In this document: in pieces, positions 20,287-31,727 of the stretch
Layout: each line of letters begins with the position of its first letter
Numbering within the stretch: the first letter of the stretch is position 1
Assembly (NCBI RefSeq): GCF_963678635.1
Contig: NC_087068.1
Span: 21,291,029-21,355,028, forward strand
Length of the DNA stretch: 64,000 nucleotides
Origin: Symsagittifera roscoffensis
Lineage: Eukaryota > Xenacoelomorpha > Acoela > Convolutidae
Reading direction: 5' to 3'
Translations under genes and position numbers: made by a program
The notes under the pieces: model-generated
Told to the model about the DNA's origin: nothing
Databases searched by the model: none
What the model saw: the letters and a program-made list of their open reading frames with translations, nothing else

Positions 20287-20380
20287 ATATTAAAACTAAG
20301 AAACTCTGTGGCTAAGGAAAGTTATTGAGTCACTCACCCTCTTCGAACGAGTTTACCCAAACTTACCAGGTCGCCACACA
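20287..20380 (-). promoter_or_regulatory. Conserved 3' UTR element (copy B)
   Basis: In sense orientation TGTGG near 20378-20374 can pair with CCACA near 20312-20307, followed by TTTCTTAGTTTTAATAT. It is the counterpart of 17411-17500, with the same inner GGGTAA and TTCGAAGAGGG strings. Preservation of both arms of the stem supports an RNA structure. Confidence 0.55.
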
Positions 20381-20679
20381 GTGAACACGTGTCTTACACA
20401 GGTTAAAAATATCAGTCGTGTTTAAATAGGTAAATATACTCACCTATGTTCTATATACATACATAAGTAGCACAACTAAATTTTTCTTTCAACAATTTCA
20501 ACAATTGCAACAATTTTCAAAGTTTGGTCTGACCAAACTAAATCAAAATAGAAAGTTTAACAATTTCAATAATCAAACTTGGTTGACTAGTTCAAGTTTT
20601 AACACACAAAGACAATCAAGTTTTCCCCCTCTCTTTTGTTTACGTCTTCACTTCTCCTTTTGTTTCCATCATCCTTGTT

Positions 20680-21905
20680 TCATTGCTTCTTCATCCTGAT
20701 CTTCAGTTTCACTGTCCTCTGAACTTTTTCCAAGATGTCCATGGAGTTGCGGGCTGTCCCCCAACTCTCCTGTTCCAAAAGCCTCGGTTTGCAACAAGGT
20801 AGCAAGTCCACATTTACCTTTTGCTCCCGGTTCCTGCAAAAGCTATTGTGAAGACACAGGCTCACATTCCGTTCTAGGTCAGCTCGTAAGACCTCTCTCT
20901 TTTCATTTTCAGTTACACAAGGTGCTCTAGCTACTCGCTTCACCGCAGTGGTAACAGCGTTTCGGTGCGTTAAGAATGCTCTTTTATAAGCTCCCGGTCC
21001 TATATCAAGCTGGAAAGATTGATAGGCTTCCGTGTTCCCAGACATATGACGCTTCGCGCGTTCATACATCCATGATGTCATCACAGCACGGAACCAAGGC
21101 ATCAACCGTTGCCTTGACCATATTCTTTCAATGACTTAAGGTATTCTCAGAATCTTGCAGGTGGTTCTGAAAAGATCTAAGCTGCGGTTTATCTTTACGT
21201 TGCTTAGCTGCTCAGGAGTCGGCACGGCCGTCTCCTGCTCACTTGTGTCCGCGTTAGCCTCCAACCATCTCACTGCCAGCATGGCACTAACCACCACGAT
21301 TGACACCTGTTGATTCTGATCGGGCAACCCCGTAGAGTACAACTCCTCCACGTCCCACACTAACAATAGATTCCCGCGTTTGGGGTACCACAACGTCTGC
21401 GCCAGGCAGTGGCAAGGATACTCCCCATGGGTCATTAGTATGTTCCTTCGGGTCCGATACACTGAGGCTCCCAGCAACGGTTCCACTTCCATCATTATTT
21501 TATGCACCTTCTGCTTCTGGAATTCACTCACCTTACCCTCGCTCAATCTCATGAACTCTTCACCCACTACGTCTTGCAACTCGCCTTCAGATCTCTTCGG
21601 GACGGCCCGAATGATCTTTGCCAATAAACCATACGACCTTTCCGACATTCTGGCCAACCTCACACGCACTTTGACACAGAGAAGAGTTGGTCGACCATCA
21701 CCTGCTGTGTCTTCGCATCCATCACAACCATGTGCGTAGGGTATCTACTATTGCAATATGGTGCAGAGCTCGAACCCACCAGATAATTCGAGCCAGTAGG
21801 TCTATGATAGGCCTCACTATCCTTCAAGTCCATTTCATTTTCCAGAGCTTCTCGCCAGCCGCCGATCTTCTGCTCTGTCTGTAGTGCTCCAGGGAATACT
21901 TCCAT
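20680..21905 (-). pseudogene. Second cistron of copy B, C-terminal part
   Basis: Sense order: FPGALQTEQKIGGWREAL and SNYLVGSSSAP (from 21905), a frameshift at about 21665, then RLARMSERSYGLL, VHKIMMEVEPLLGAS, EYPCHC and a moderately hydrophobic VSIVVVSAMLAVRWL. An in-frame TAA is at 21136-21138. The final segment reads LMPWFRAVM, LDIGPGAYKRAFLTHRNAVT and NSFCRNR, ending at 20680. It matches 15790-17034 of copy A, which has suffered different stops. Cysteines (PCHC, LLPCC) are conserved. Function is unrecognised. Confidence 0.72.
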
Positions 21906-22504
21906 GCTGAGGACGTCACTAGCTCATGGGCACGCTCTAGGCGTTCCAGTGACTCTATCGAGCTCGTCATGCTGCAAAATCCCAAGGCAGTGATCAAGTT
22001 TACCTCCGTTACTCCATGACAGTCCGCAATCAACTCCCTTCCACTCTTATCTGACATGCTCAACCTCCCATACAGTTGTGCCAATCGGCGATGCTGCTCG
22101 CTCAGTGTGATCAAGCAATGTTCCGAGTTGCATACATGTCCGTCCATTCCACTATAGTGAGCTAGACAGGTGCCCTGTCTCAGCCAGTCACTCGATGCAG
22201 TTCCTTCGGATGGTTCCGTGGATGGGTTGTTTTTCTGCTTCGTTACTCTAATGGCCAGCAGATGGTGTATCATGGCCAGATCGTGCAAACTCGCGTCATC
22301 ATCCAAGTCCAACGTAATATCCGCCGTCATATCCCAGATTAAACCGTTGTTTGGATGTGAACAGCAAGAAGGCTTCATGAGTTCCCACATGGTTACTAGG
22401 CTGGTTTTCAAGGGACCGTCCCAAGAACCACAATCAAAACTCACTTGCCCCTTCAGCTCGCGAACCGAGGGTTCGACCACTCGTTCCTCCAAAACAATAC
22501 CCAG
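21824..22504 (-). pseudogene. Second cistron of copy B, cysteine-cluster segment
   Basis: Sense reading starts after the in-frame TAG at 22505-22507 with LGIVLEERVVEPSVREL. It goes on through LKTSLVTMWELMKPS and the cluster CLAHYSGMDGHVCNSEHC, where copy A has a fourth cysteine, then FCSMTSSIESLERLE. A frameshift near 21910 ends this reading at 21824. The segment lacks the roughly 30-bp deletion that ends the long frame of copy A. Confidence 0.68.
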
Positions 22505-23395
22505 CTAGGGTTGTTCCACCATCAACATGCCAGTTTCTTTGACTCGCTCTACCCAGAAATCGAGTACTATAACTTGTTCATAGTCGAAGTACGCTTCCCT
22601 AGCTTCCTCATTCACGAAGGGATTATACGCCACACCCGGTATTCCAGACACATATTGGAACGACTTCAACTTTCCCAATGTCGTATAGTCTTTCTGTCCC
22701 CTGACCGCTTCAATTATTTCCTGGCTCACTCTCAACTCCTTGTTGGAATATCTTCTCACTTCTTCCAACCGGCGGTAGTTTTCCATATCGTTCAACTCCT
22801 TGTTTGGTATGGCCAGCGGCATGTCCTGATACCGCTCCAGGAGTGTCCTCAGGAAGTTTCGTTCACCATCAACTCCCCCTTGCCGAATGGTTTTTATGCA
22901 TTCTCCCAATACAGGAGTGGGGATACGATCCACCACGAACCTTACGAAGCAAAGGGCATCCTTACGCTTAGCCCAGATTATCGCAGAATCGTCTCTAGAA
23001 ATCAACATTCGCAGGGCTTCCATCAATTCCAGTTCCTGTTCCTTTGATTTCGAGTCGTTGTTGGCTTCATACTCCGCCTTCTTAATTCCCATCAAACACC
23101 AGGCCAATCGTACCTGCAATTCAGTCCTGGTACATGGATAATCTAGGTATGCTGCCACCGTCGCCGGCGCATGGATAGTCTCGTCAAAGTATTTTTGTAG
23201 GGCCGCCCTCCAAGAGATCTCTAGCAGTCTTTCCAGGCCATTTTCGTTTGCTTCTGAGGACATCACCGTGCCGTATTCTTTCCGGTTCAAGTTGGAGTTC
23301 TTCGTCAGCTCCCTCAGATATTCCTGCATGGCTTGCTTCTCGTTCCAAGCCATCGGGTGCCCTCTCGTAGAATTCCTTGCCTTCAGCATTTCCAC
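22505..23395 (-). pseudogene. Second cistron of copy B, conserved helical segment
   Basis: It reads MEMLKARNSTRGHPMA, then a helix-rich stretch with TRTELQVRLAWCLMGI, KRKDALCFVRFVVDRI and YVSGIPGVAYNPFVNEEARE. It aligns with copy A 14355-15230 almost without gaps. It ends with TAG 22505-22507, in frame with the following segment, so the stop is decay. No known family; the helical content could fit a structural protein. Confidence 0.68.
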
Positions 23396-24069
23396 ATAAC
23401 CCCTGCCGGATCTCCCATGTGGACTGAGTCTGGTACAGTGATTCGACTATACTCGACCACGTCGAGTTGTCCCTCCAGCCTCATTCGGGCCATGTTGGTT
23501 CGCGAGGGCTTGTAATCATCAAGTCCTCCAGATCCACACTGACTGATGACCTCCATTTCCAATTTAGTATCCGCCAGAGTCCGGGCATGTTTCTTTGACC
23601 TCGTGGCCGTTGTGGTCAAACCTGCCAATAACATAGGGGGTATCAGGTTTTCTTTCTCTCCCCCGGTAAGAATCGCACCATCTCCTTGCCCACTTTCGCT
23701 TAAATGAGCTACTCCTGCCAAGGAGGCCACCACTGTCCTGGCTTTTGACCTCACCACTTTCTGGTTCACGGCTCTGCTTCCGGTCTTTCCCTTTAAACGC
23801 TTCAGCCCTTTTTTGGCTCCTCTGACGGGTAACTTCCTCGTGATCTGCTGATCATCGGCACTTTCCTCTGTAACTGACTCGGTCAGAACATCGGACTCTA
23901 CAGCGTTCACTACTTTCTCCAGAACCTCGCGCATGATGGGTTGGTTTAGTCCCACCTTCATTATGGACTGCGTCCCGTATCTGCGTATCACGTCCCAAGT
24001 CCTCCCCATGAAGGTTACTCGGTTCCAGGTTCCTCCCGTCTCACGTTCAAGTTCACTCTGGTATCTTTC
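23383..24069 (-). pseudogene. Second cistron of copy B, basic middle segment
   Basis: It follows an in-frame TGA (24070-24072) that replaces a Trp codon relative to copy A (PEKEW there). It contains RYGTQSIMKVGLNQPIMREV, matching the equivalent block of A and C, then a basic stretch (GAKKGLKRLKGKTGSRAVNQK) and ARTLADTKLEMEVISQCG. A frameshift near 23393 moves the reading to the next segment. Confidence 0.66.
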
Positions 24070-25083
24070 TCACTCTTCTTTCGGTAGCGTGCTCATGAAA
24101 GATACCCTCATACTCTCCTCAATCTTCCGCCTTATTGGTGACTCATGGAGCAGTTTCTGTAGCTCTCTCCTCCGATAGTCTATTGCCAGGCTTATTGGTT
24201 CCACTGGGGATAAGTTGGCCGGGGCCTCCTTTGTAGGGGACATGAAAGACGATGATGTCATCAGCAATAGATTCCCATCGACGTCCCCGTCGTCGTCTTC
24301 ACTAAACTGGTATTCCAGCAAGTCCCTCTCCAATACTCCTAGATCCATTTCACTCGATTCCTCTCCCTTTCCCTCCATGTGATCATCGTCCTGATCCATC
24401 TGCTCGTCATCGTTCGTGTCTGGTTTTGGCTTAGGTCCCCAAGGGCCTTGTCGCATGTCCCTGCCCGAGTCCGGCCGTGCCGGTACGGTCAGATCCCCTG
24501 CATGGTAGAATAACTCATCGTTCACTAGGAATTCTACCGACTCCTCGCCATGTGGCGCCAGATCATCCACCGTTATGTACGTGCCTCCTCTGCACTCCTT
24601 CGCGACCTCCAGGATTACTACCTTCACCTCCCCTGACCACTTCAATCTCGATAGGTCATCTGCAGGTGCATACACATCATTCTACACCCCAGTCGAGACC
24701 TCTGGCTTCCTGGAAGGTGATGCTTTGATCTTCTTCCGGCTCCAAATATCAGGAAATGTGAAGTCAAACGTGTGCATGGCCGCAACATTCCAACTGATGA
24801 AGCGCGTGTCCATCCCTTCACTCCACTTCAGCATTCTCTTCTGCGCATCACGAGCCGCTCCGATGCGAGGGGCAATTACGGGAGATGTGACTCCCAACAA
24901 CATCCTCCTTATCGGTGGGTACCGAGGACATTGGTCCGGCGGCGATTCTCTTTCACGTGTGCGTAGGCCTCTGGGAAAAGTGGGACCCTCATCGCCTCTC
25001 CTGAATCCTTTACGACTGGTCGCAGATTCCAAAGCTTCGGGTTGAACTGGACATGGGAAAGGTCCTCGCGGCCCATTCGGCAT
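24070..25083 (-). pseudogene. Second cistron of copy B, acidic middle segment
   Basis: From about 24930 the reading gives IRRMLLGVTSPVIAPRIGAA and MDTRFISWNVAAMHTF, as in copy A. An in-frame TAG sits at 24682-24684. A strongly acidic low-complexity stretch follows (DTNDDEQMDQDDDHMEG), then ELQKLLHESPIRRKIEE. The acidic zone occupies the same place in A. The part of the listed span nearest 25083 overlaps a wrong-frame reading of the neighbour. Confidence 0.62.
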
Positions 25084-25421
25084 TTAAAGTTGTTGTTGAA
25101 GTCCATCAACACCCAACCCGGCTCCGCTATTCTTCCAAATAGCATGTCGTCGCTGGCTAGCCCTCTTAGCTCCATCTGTTCCACCCAATTCAGCACGGAG
25201 CAATCCACTACCGAAACTAGGTTGACATACAACACCGAGTTCCTGTATGCCTTTACTTGCACATCGGGGAACGCAAATGACATCACGGGTCCATACACCA
25301 CCGTTACGAACTCCCGTAGTCCATGAATCAGAGCCAGCGGATCGATCCGCTTCATAACAGCCAGATATGTCAGCAAAGGCATGCCACAGTACTGTTTGCA
25401 CTCACCCGCATCCGTCGCCAC
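24909..25421 (-). pseudogene. Second cistron of copy B, FAFPD segment
   Basis: It reads GMPLLTYLAVMKRIDPLAL, VVYGPVMSFAFPDVQVKAYR, NSVLYVNLVSVVD and FNPKLWNLRPVV. Unlike copy A it keeps the stretch after the SVL motif that A has deleted, so the undeleted form is seen here and in copy C. Frameshifts lie at both ends, near 25400 and 24930. Confidence 0.66.
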
Positions 25422-26665
25422 CTTATCCTCTCCTGTGACGCTCCTGCTCTGAATTCACGACTCGTTCCCTGAAGCTGTTCTGGATATAGCAACAGTACAA
25501 GCAGATCCCCTAGCCGACCGTTCGTCATAGCGATCAAGGTGAGGAGCCCGTCCAATCTCAGGTCAGCCAAAACTTGGGTGAAGAGATTCGCAGGTCCCAT
25601 CACGAAATTCTCGTGACCAAATGTCACATACAAGGCCAATATCAAGCCGATTGACAGTTTCCGGATATCCTTGACGCAGCTCGCGATCATGTTCCTGGAT
25701 GCTCTCGGGTAACATGTTGACAAGAAGGATGGCGTCCATCCCACTCCCATTCCACCCAATACAGCGTCTGATTGTTCATTATGTGCCCTCGTGGCCAAGA
25801 TATCAGCTTGGAACTTATCCAATGACATCGTATTCACGTCCTGCATCAACTGCAACATCATGCCCCCGCCTAACTCTCTTTCATTAAACAAGATTTTCAG
25901 ATACGCGTGTATCTCTTTGATCACCACCGGTGCATGCTCGAACACATCTTCCCCCAAGGTACACAATCTCGGTGACAAATACAACCATGCGTTGGTGTGT
26001 GGCTTCGTACGCAAAGCCAATGCCATGAGATCCTCTTCCGCCGATGTCATATTTTTTCTAACCGTCCTCCCCTGTTCATTTTCTGCGTGGTCCATTTGTC
26101 TGAACCAGAGATCTTTAGCCACCTGTTGTACTAACAAATGATCTTCATCTACCCCTGGCCTCAATTTCAGTAATCTGGCAAAGTTGGACAGCTCCAAGCC
26201 CAGAACTTCATCCAACACCAACCGAGTTGTGCTACAATCCTTGAACCCCTGTATGGCATTAGAAATGTCAGCCCGAATGGCAGGAAGCTCAGATCGGTAT
26301 GGGTAGTAGTTGTTGGGGTCCACCGTTCTGTTTGGCGCGGGTATTATCACGCTGAATCGTCCCTCTGCTATCGTTGTGACCATCGTGTACACAAACTGAA
26401 GGGGTTCTGGCAATATGGCGTACCCGGGTGATAACACAAAGACAACCTTCACCACATTTTGAGTGAAGCGTTGTTTCACTGATGTCTCTACCTCAGCCAT
26501 GGCCGAGAGCAATGTCATTACCGCCTCTCCTATGACCTCATTGCTCGGGATCGATCCATTCATCAGACGGGACAACAACCCTCTGCTCTGTAGGTGACCA
26601 TTCGAGCCTGCAACCACTATCACCTGCGGTTCCATGCTGACCACCCTTCGTACACTTATCATCAT
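25370..26665 (-). pseudogene. Second cistron of copy B, GxND-like region and following helices
   Basis: Sense reading gives VIVVAGSNGHLQSRGLLSRL, where copies A and C have GIND, so the aspartate of the GxND-like motif is a glycine here. KVVFVLSPGYAILPEPLQFV, LVLDEVLGLELSNFARLL, RTKPHTNAWLYLSPRL and a hydrophobic stretch LIALYVTFGHENFV-like follow. It aligns with 10940-12030 of copy A. A frameshift near 26680 separates it from the preceding segment and another near 25440 ends it. Confidence 0.68.
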
Positions 26666-26667
26666 GC

Positions 26668-27207
26668 CTACTGATTACCCCAGTCCATCTTAGGCGCCGT
26701 CAAGAAAATCACATCAGGCCAAAAGAGAGAACGGGGCGTGTAGAGATAATCCAAACTGGCCACTATCAGATATTTGGCGGCCTTCATATCCAGGGGATCA
26801 TAAGAGGCGAACAGACTGTCACCGACTGGTGCCGTCAGCCCTGCATATCTCCTGTCGTCTCCTTCCAGCGAGGTCGCTCGGGGATAGTCTCTCGAGTGTT
26901 CACCAGGCGCCTGGCCGGGAGGTTTAGCAAACTGTCTGTACATCTTATGATGCTTGTTGTTGGGCTTATTCTCTGCCAGAAACTTACCCTTCCTAGCAGG
27001 TGGTGTCAGCTCTCTGGCTCTCCGACGGACGTCCGTGAGAGATCGGGTGTTCAAGGGTCCAAGGGTATTGTCCTGAGGCAATCCATTGAGGTCCACATAC
27101 CTGAGCGTAATCGTGGAGCTGAACTGTTCCTGTCCCGCTACCAGCCAATCCACACCCGGTATTCGATACAATCGTGACACTGTGGGACCCTCTCCACCGA
27201 TCATCTT
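26668..27207 (-). pseudogene. Second cistron of copy B, GVDWL block
   Basis: It is in frame with the upstream SGNH segment, separated only by TAG at 27208-27210, where copy A reads arginine. It contains TVSRLYRIPGVDWLVAG, LRYVDLNGLPQDNTLGPLN and SLFWPDVIFLTA. The conserved spacing of these anchors across the three copies defines the start of the second alpha/beta-like region. Confidence 0.68.
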
Positions 27208-29713
27208 CTATGCATCCTCCCGACACGTCAATGTACTCATGTTCAATTTTGCCGACATGTCTGTCTTATATTGTCCCCAACTACTGGGATCTGGACGGTT
27301 CCAGAGCAGCACACTGTTTGGTTCGACTCCCTCTGTTGGTACGGAGCTCGTCGATTGTCCTGTTGTCGAAGCAGGAGTTGCTGTGGCAGACGTGTCACTC
27401 CTCCTAGACACGGTCTGGGAGCTAATCCGGCTCTGCTCAACCGATCTGCCCAGTCGGCTCTCCAACGGTTGGGTACTGGGAGGAGGGGCAGTCCCCAACC
27501 TCGCTCTCACATCTGAGCTCGGAGCGACGGGAGCAGTTGCACCCGTCTCCATTGTCAGGGGCCCGAGGCGATTGGCGAGTGATTTTGGCACATTACCCCT
27601 CACTCTACCTCCTCCAGTCGAACTGGTCCGAGCCAGTGAGCCGGTTGTCCTCAATTCTTGTTCCATCTCCCTCAACTGCGTCTGGAATACGTCATTTCTC
27701 CAGCGCCTCCCTTGCTGGGTATTGAAGTGTATGCCGTCCCTGGTGAGCGTGAGGTGATCAATCATGCGCAGCATGTTTTCTAAATCCATGAGTCGCAGCT
27801 CGCTGGGGTTGCTCCTTACCAGACCGCGAGTCATCTCGTTCCACCGTGTCACGTTATCATTCATAAAGTCTGCATCCGGCGTGCCCATCTCCGGGTTCTG
27901 TGGTATCGTGCATAGAACCACAAGTCTGGGCTTGTACTTCTCTTTCAGTTCATTCAGAAGGCAGACCAATAGGGGTTCCCACTTGCCCTCTGGGGTTACA
28001 GGGGCCCTCGAAACGTCGTTAGTCCCGAGCATTATCACCAACGTGTCTAGGTGATTCTCTTCCTGGAACTCCATCATCTTGATGACTTGAGCAACGGAAG
28101 CGCCTCCGAAAGATAGGACAGCAATCTGCCCTTCGACAAAGATCTCGTTTAGACCCCTCACCAAATTGTCCCCTACAACTAAATGACGACTCCCTGAGGG
28201 AATTGCCTGGTTGCCTATGGCAGGGTTCCAGCTCATGCCATTCAAACAAGCGCGAGGGTGCTCCGTGACCACTTGCACGAACTGGTTGCGCACCGCTAGA
28301 TTCTTTCTAATATCAATCACGCGAGACCTCTGAATCGTCCCGTCATGCGCAGTCCCTGTTAATACTACAGTTCGAGGTGCTCGCTCCGAGCTGCTGTAGG
28401 AATGATCAAAGCGTTGGGAAGGGACGACCCTACCCCATGTCCGCCCAGTGGTTCTGTTGATCTCATCCATTGTTGCTCTAACCACCTGATTGAATGACTC
28501 TTGAAACTGAGGAGCGAGATAGTTGTCGGAGGGGTCTGGTATCGTGTTTCTCGGATTGGGAGCAGACCGTGGTGTCTGCTGAGGGGCCTCAGGCCCTCTC
28601 GATGCGCACAGCTCCTGTGAGTTCGTCCTGGGACGTGTGTCCCTGGATGCTTCCGAGGAGTTCATCGTAGCCAGAACCTCCGGTGACACTTGACTCACCC
28701 TCGCCATATATAGCTCTTTCAGATGTTTTATCTCCTCCTCCTTGTAGGCTATTTGCAGGTTTTCAAACTTCTTCTTCCATTCGTTCTTTTCTCGCGATAT
28801 CGTCCTGTACTCCTGCAGCTTGGCACACAGCTCGTTCTGATCCCTTTCTTTCTTCTCCAAGGTCTCGATCGTCTCCGAGGTCTGTATCTCGATCTCGCTC
28901 ACCCTCACTTTCTTGAGAGGAGGAGCAGCTGTTGGAGAGTCTACTGAGTGTGACGGGCCCGGCCCATCACGTAGTCTTTTAGCTCCGATGAGCGGCTGCG
29001 CGGGCTGAACAGGTAGGGGCATTTCACCTAGCCGGTGATCCCTTTGTTCGCCTAGTCCCGGCTCACGCCATATATAGCTCTTTCAGATGTTTTATCTCCT
29101 CCTCCTTGTAGGCTATTTGCAGGTTTTCAAACTTCTTCTTCCATTCGTTCTTTTCTCGCGATATCGTCCTGTACTCCTGCAGCTTGGCACACAGCTCGTT
29201 CTGATCCCTTTCTTTCTTCTCCAAGGTCTCGATCGTCTCCGAGGTCTGTATCTCGATCTCGCTCACCCTCACTTTCTTGAGAGGAGGAGCAGCTGTTGGA
29301 GAGTCTACTGAGTGTGACGGGCCCGGCCCATCACGTAGTCTTTTAGCTCCGATGAGCGGCTGCGCGGGCTGAACAGGTAGGGGCATTTCACCTAGCCGGT
29401 GATCCCTTTGTTCGCCTAGTCCCGGCTCACGAGCCAAGTCGTGTCCGGACAATTCTCCTCGGCGCCATCTCATCAATCGATTTCGACCTCTCTCGGCGGT
29501 CCCGGACTCACCGAAGGCCAGCATCAACACCACCTCTGTGGGGCGATTCCCTTGACCCTCTCGTCCCAACGCATTGAGGAGTGCGACCACAAACATCGCC
29601 AATCCCGGGTCTTCTCGTGTAAAATCACAATCAATCAGCCGCTGATAGATCTCGTCTAGAGTCGCTCCTACACTCGCTGAGATGAATTCCATTAACTCAT
29701 TTGTATCACCCAT
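27208..29713 (-). pseudogene. Second cistron of copy B, N-terminus, coiled coil and SGNH-like domain
   Basis: The start is ATG at 29713-29711, 79 nt after the acceptor-like site. The helical N-terminus (ATLDEIYQRLIDCDF, PTEVVLMLAFGESG) matches copy A. A coiled coil follows, interrupted by a 364-bp tandem duplication that shifts the frame. The SGNH motifs are HLVVGDNLVRGL, SFGGASVAQVI, IMLGTNDVSR and LTRDGIHFNTQQG. The final Asp/His pair is intact but the nucleophile serine is Asn. An R/S/T/P-rich linker ends at TAG 27208-27210. The domain is recognised from motif order; the ligand is unknown. Confidence 0.82.
28703..29430 (-). repeat. 364-bp tandem duplication in second cistron of copy B
   Basis: Bases 28703-29066 and 29067-29430 appear identical. 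The unit covers the coiled coil (EKKERDQNELCAKLQEYR) and the proline-rich stretch before it. The length is not divisible by three, so the upstream reading ends at 29063. Copy A has a single unit. Identity of the units implies a very recent duplication or an assembly artefact. Confidence 0.93.
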
Positions 29714-30174
29714 TTCTACGTGTTGATTCTCGTGTCGTGAAGTTTCTTCAAGTTTGCTTTGATTCAGTAAACAAGATTTGATCAATCAAGATCTAAAAAA
29801 CAAGTCACGACTTAAAACCATCATTTCATACGATCCCATTTTCAGGATAAAACATCATTCACATTTTTCTCCTTTAAAACAATCCATTGAAATTTTTCTT
29901 TGTACCTGATTTAAAACTTAGCACCAAGGTGGATCGTCCACCTTCAACCTTATCGAGGTAACACGAATGAGCGCTGTCACCTTCAATACCTGGAGTGTTC
30001 CAGGTCTTCCAGGACACAAACATCACATAAAACATACCCTAACAATAACATAACACATAAACATCATATATCTACCTTATTACCTAAAAACATCATCCCT
30101 AGTAGCTAACCTAACTCAATCCTAATCTCTATAAAGTGAATTTAATAAAAAACACTTATCGCCGAATGCAACTC
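29714..30174 (-). other. Spacer between pol and second cistron, copy B
   Basis: Non-coding. Two perfect hairpins stand out: GGTGGA-TCG-TCCACC at 29929-29942 (minor loop ambiguity) and CCTGGA-GTGT-TCCAGG at 29989-30004. The acceptor-like site is downstream of both in the sense direction. Confidence 0.7.
29793..29804 (-). promoter_or_regulatory. Candidate 3' splice acceptor for second cistron (copy B)
   Basis: On the minus strand CTTGTTTTTTAG ends at 29793, then ATCTTGATTGATCA follows. The first ATG downstream is at 29713, a 79-nt leader, exactly as in copy A. Confidence 0.6.
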
Positions 30175-30800
30175 CTAGCATATGCTCAGATAGTACTTTT
30201 TATGTAAGTGAACTTCCATCTCAGTTTCTGAAGTTATCACGTGTACAAGGGCGTACAACTCTCTCGGATGTAGCTTTCCCCTGTTAGGATCATATACTGG
30301 TAACGAGAGAGAGGTCACTCCTCTCTCAACCAGAAAATCCCTAAGTCGAGTCAAGGCCAATACCAAGCTCTCTGGATCTACGTGTTGCCTATCAGTGGCC
30401 TTGGTAACCAGGAAACACAAATATTTCCCTGGTATCTGTGATGCAACAGGGGGCAGCGCTATCATCCCTCCCACACCAGGCCTCTGTTTCCATAAAAACT
30501 TGATGTTCTTATACTCTCTTTGAAATCAGCCGCTAGTGCTGTTTTGAAGCTTACGTCCGCGGTTATCGCTATAGCGCATGTACGTTCCGTGAGTATAAAA
30601 TCGCTGTCCGTTATGACGATATTGTTTGAATAATGGTTCGGTAGGTCAAAATAAGATTCAAAAATTCGTCCAAAAGGTGGTTTTTTAGCGTTCTCGCCCT
30701 CCGTCTCAAGTTCTCCGGTTTTTCTTGCCGATTTTAATTTTTTAAGGATCAGATCTTTGGTGTGGGTGAGTCCTGCCCCCACTCCCCGGACAAAAATATC
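30175..30800 (-). pseudogene. pol C-terminal macro-domain-like region, copy B
   Basis: The reading enters in the integrase-tail frame (SYFDLPNHYSNNIVITDSD, RTCAIAITADVSFKTAL). It shifts by one base near 30515-30525 and continues GVGGMIALPP, then KYLCFLVTKATD, LTRLRDFLVERGVTSLSLP and LYALVHVI to the stop at 30175. The LVTK strand and the helix followed by SLSLP are the features most like TARG1/ALC1-type macro domains. It is conserved with copy A at more than half of positions by eye, including glycine turn and LVT, so it was under constraint. Enzyme activity cannot be inferred. Confidence 0.5.
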
Positions 30801-31727
30801 CATCGACGTCCCCGTCGATCGCCCAAAGTCGAGCAGATCGAGGTTGGATTGCGGAACGCGTAGAGGGCCATCTGGAGCGACCCAGTTGGACTCGGTATTG
30901 TCATGGCTGACGTATTTGATGCCGTCTTTATCAACATCCTGAATCGTCAAGATTGTCTCTTTAGGATCCGTCCGCAGATCGTGGAGCCATTCGAGCACTC
31001 GCAGGTTCGTTAATTCTTGCTCATGAGTCTGATCCACCTCTGGTTCGAACTCCACTTCTGGTTCGGAGCGATCGTCGATCCAAACTTGATCCATGTCGTT
31101 TACCAAGTCGATCTCCCTTGGCACCGCTACTTCATCCAATCCCGCCAGCGACTCCATCATATCACTCAAAACTATCCTGTCTATGACGAAATCCTCGCCA
31201 TACGGGTTGTACTTCTTCTTGTCCCTTCCTCTCTTGCTCTGGCGTGTCTCCATGGTGAGAGGAAAGTCAGGTTGTATTCCTTTGTCAATTTCAGTCTGTT
31301 CTGGACAGTCCCAGTCCTCTTCGGCATAAGGGAGAGTTTCGTCATCCACCTCTACTCGCTCGGTCAACTCTAGGTCCAGTGGTAGGTCGCAATCATCCAC
31401 CACCTCATTTCCGTCGTTTTTGTCGCGAGTGCCTCTTTCATTCACCTCACAAGCAGGATCCACAATCAAATAGTCTCCCTCTTGCATGTCTGCTGGGATG
31501 CACCAGTCCTCTGATGAGGCATTGTGCGGTTTGATGTTTTCGTAATGAGCTGCTCTTCCTGTGCTCAGTCGATAAAACCGACCTCCTTGGTGCACTTCTG
31601 TTATTTGAAATGGGCCACGCCATTTCTTTAATAGTTTTTTGGTCCCTTTTGGTGGAACCACTTCCTGAAATACCCAGACGTAATCGCCAACTGAGTAGGC
31701 TTTTGCATCGGCAGTCCTTTTTATCAA
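30801..31727 (-). pseudogene. pol, integrase GPF module and acidic tail, copy B
   Basis: The reading resumes after a frameshift near 31715 with AKAYSVGDYVWVFQEV, KKLLKKWRGPFQITEVHQ, then HYENIKPHN. A long acidic tail follows to STGTSMDIFVRGVGAGL. The GPF module is characteristic of Ty3/gypsy integrases and may influence target choice. No chromodomain is visible. Copy A aligns throughout. Confidence 0.82.

Larger units (their letters stand above)
19909..20679 (-). other. 3' untranslated region of copy B
   Basis: Non-coding. It holds the conserved element at 20287-20380, low-complexity CAATTTCAACAATT-like repeats around 20490-20570, and the purine-rich tract. No other structure was recognised. 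Confidence 0.7.

Noticed and set aside
20680-29713. Second cistron as an envelope glycoprotein
   Set aside because: Start lacks a signal peptide, no convincing transmembrane helix near the C-terminus, and recognisable content is hydrolase-like and coiled coil.
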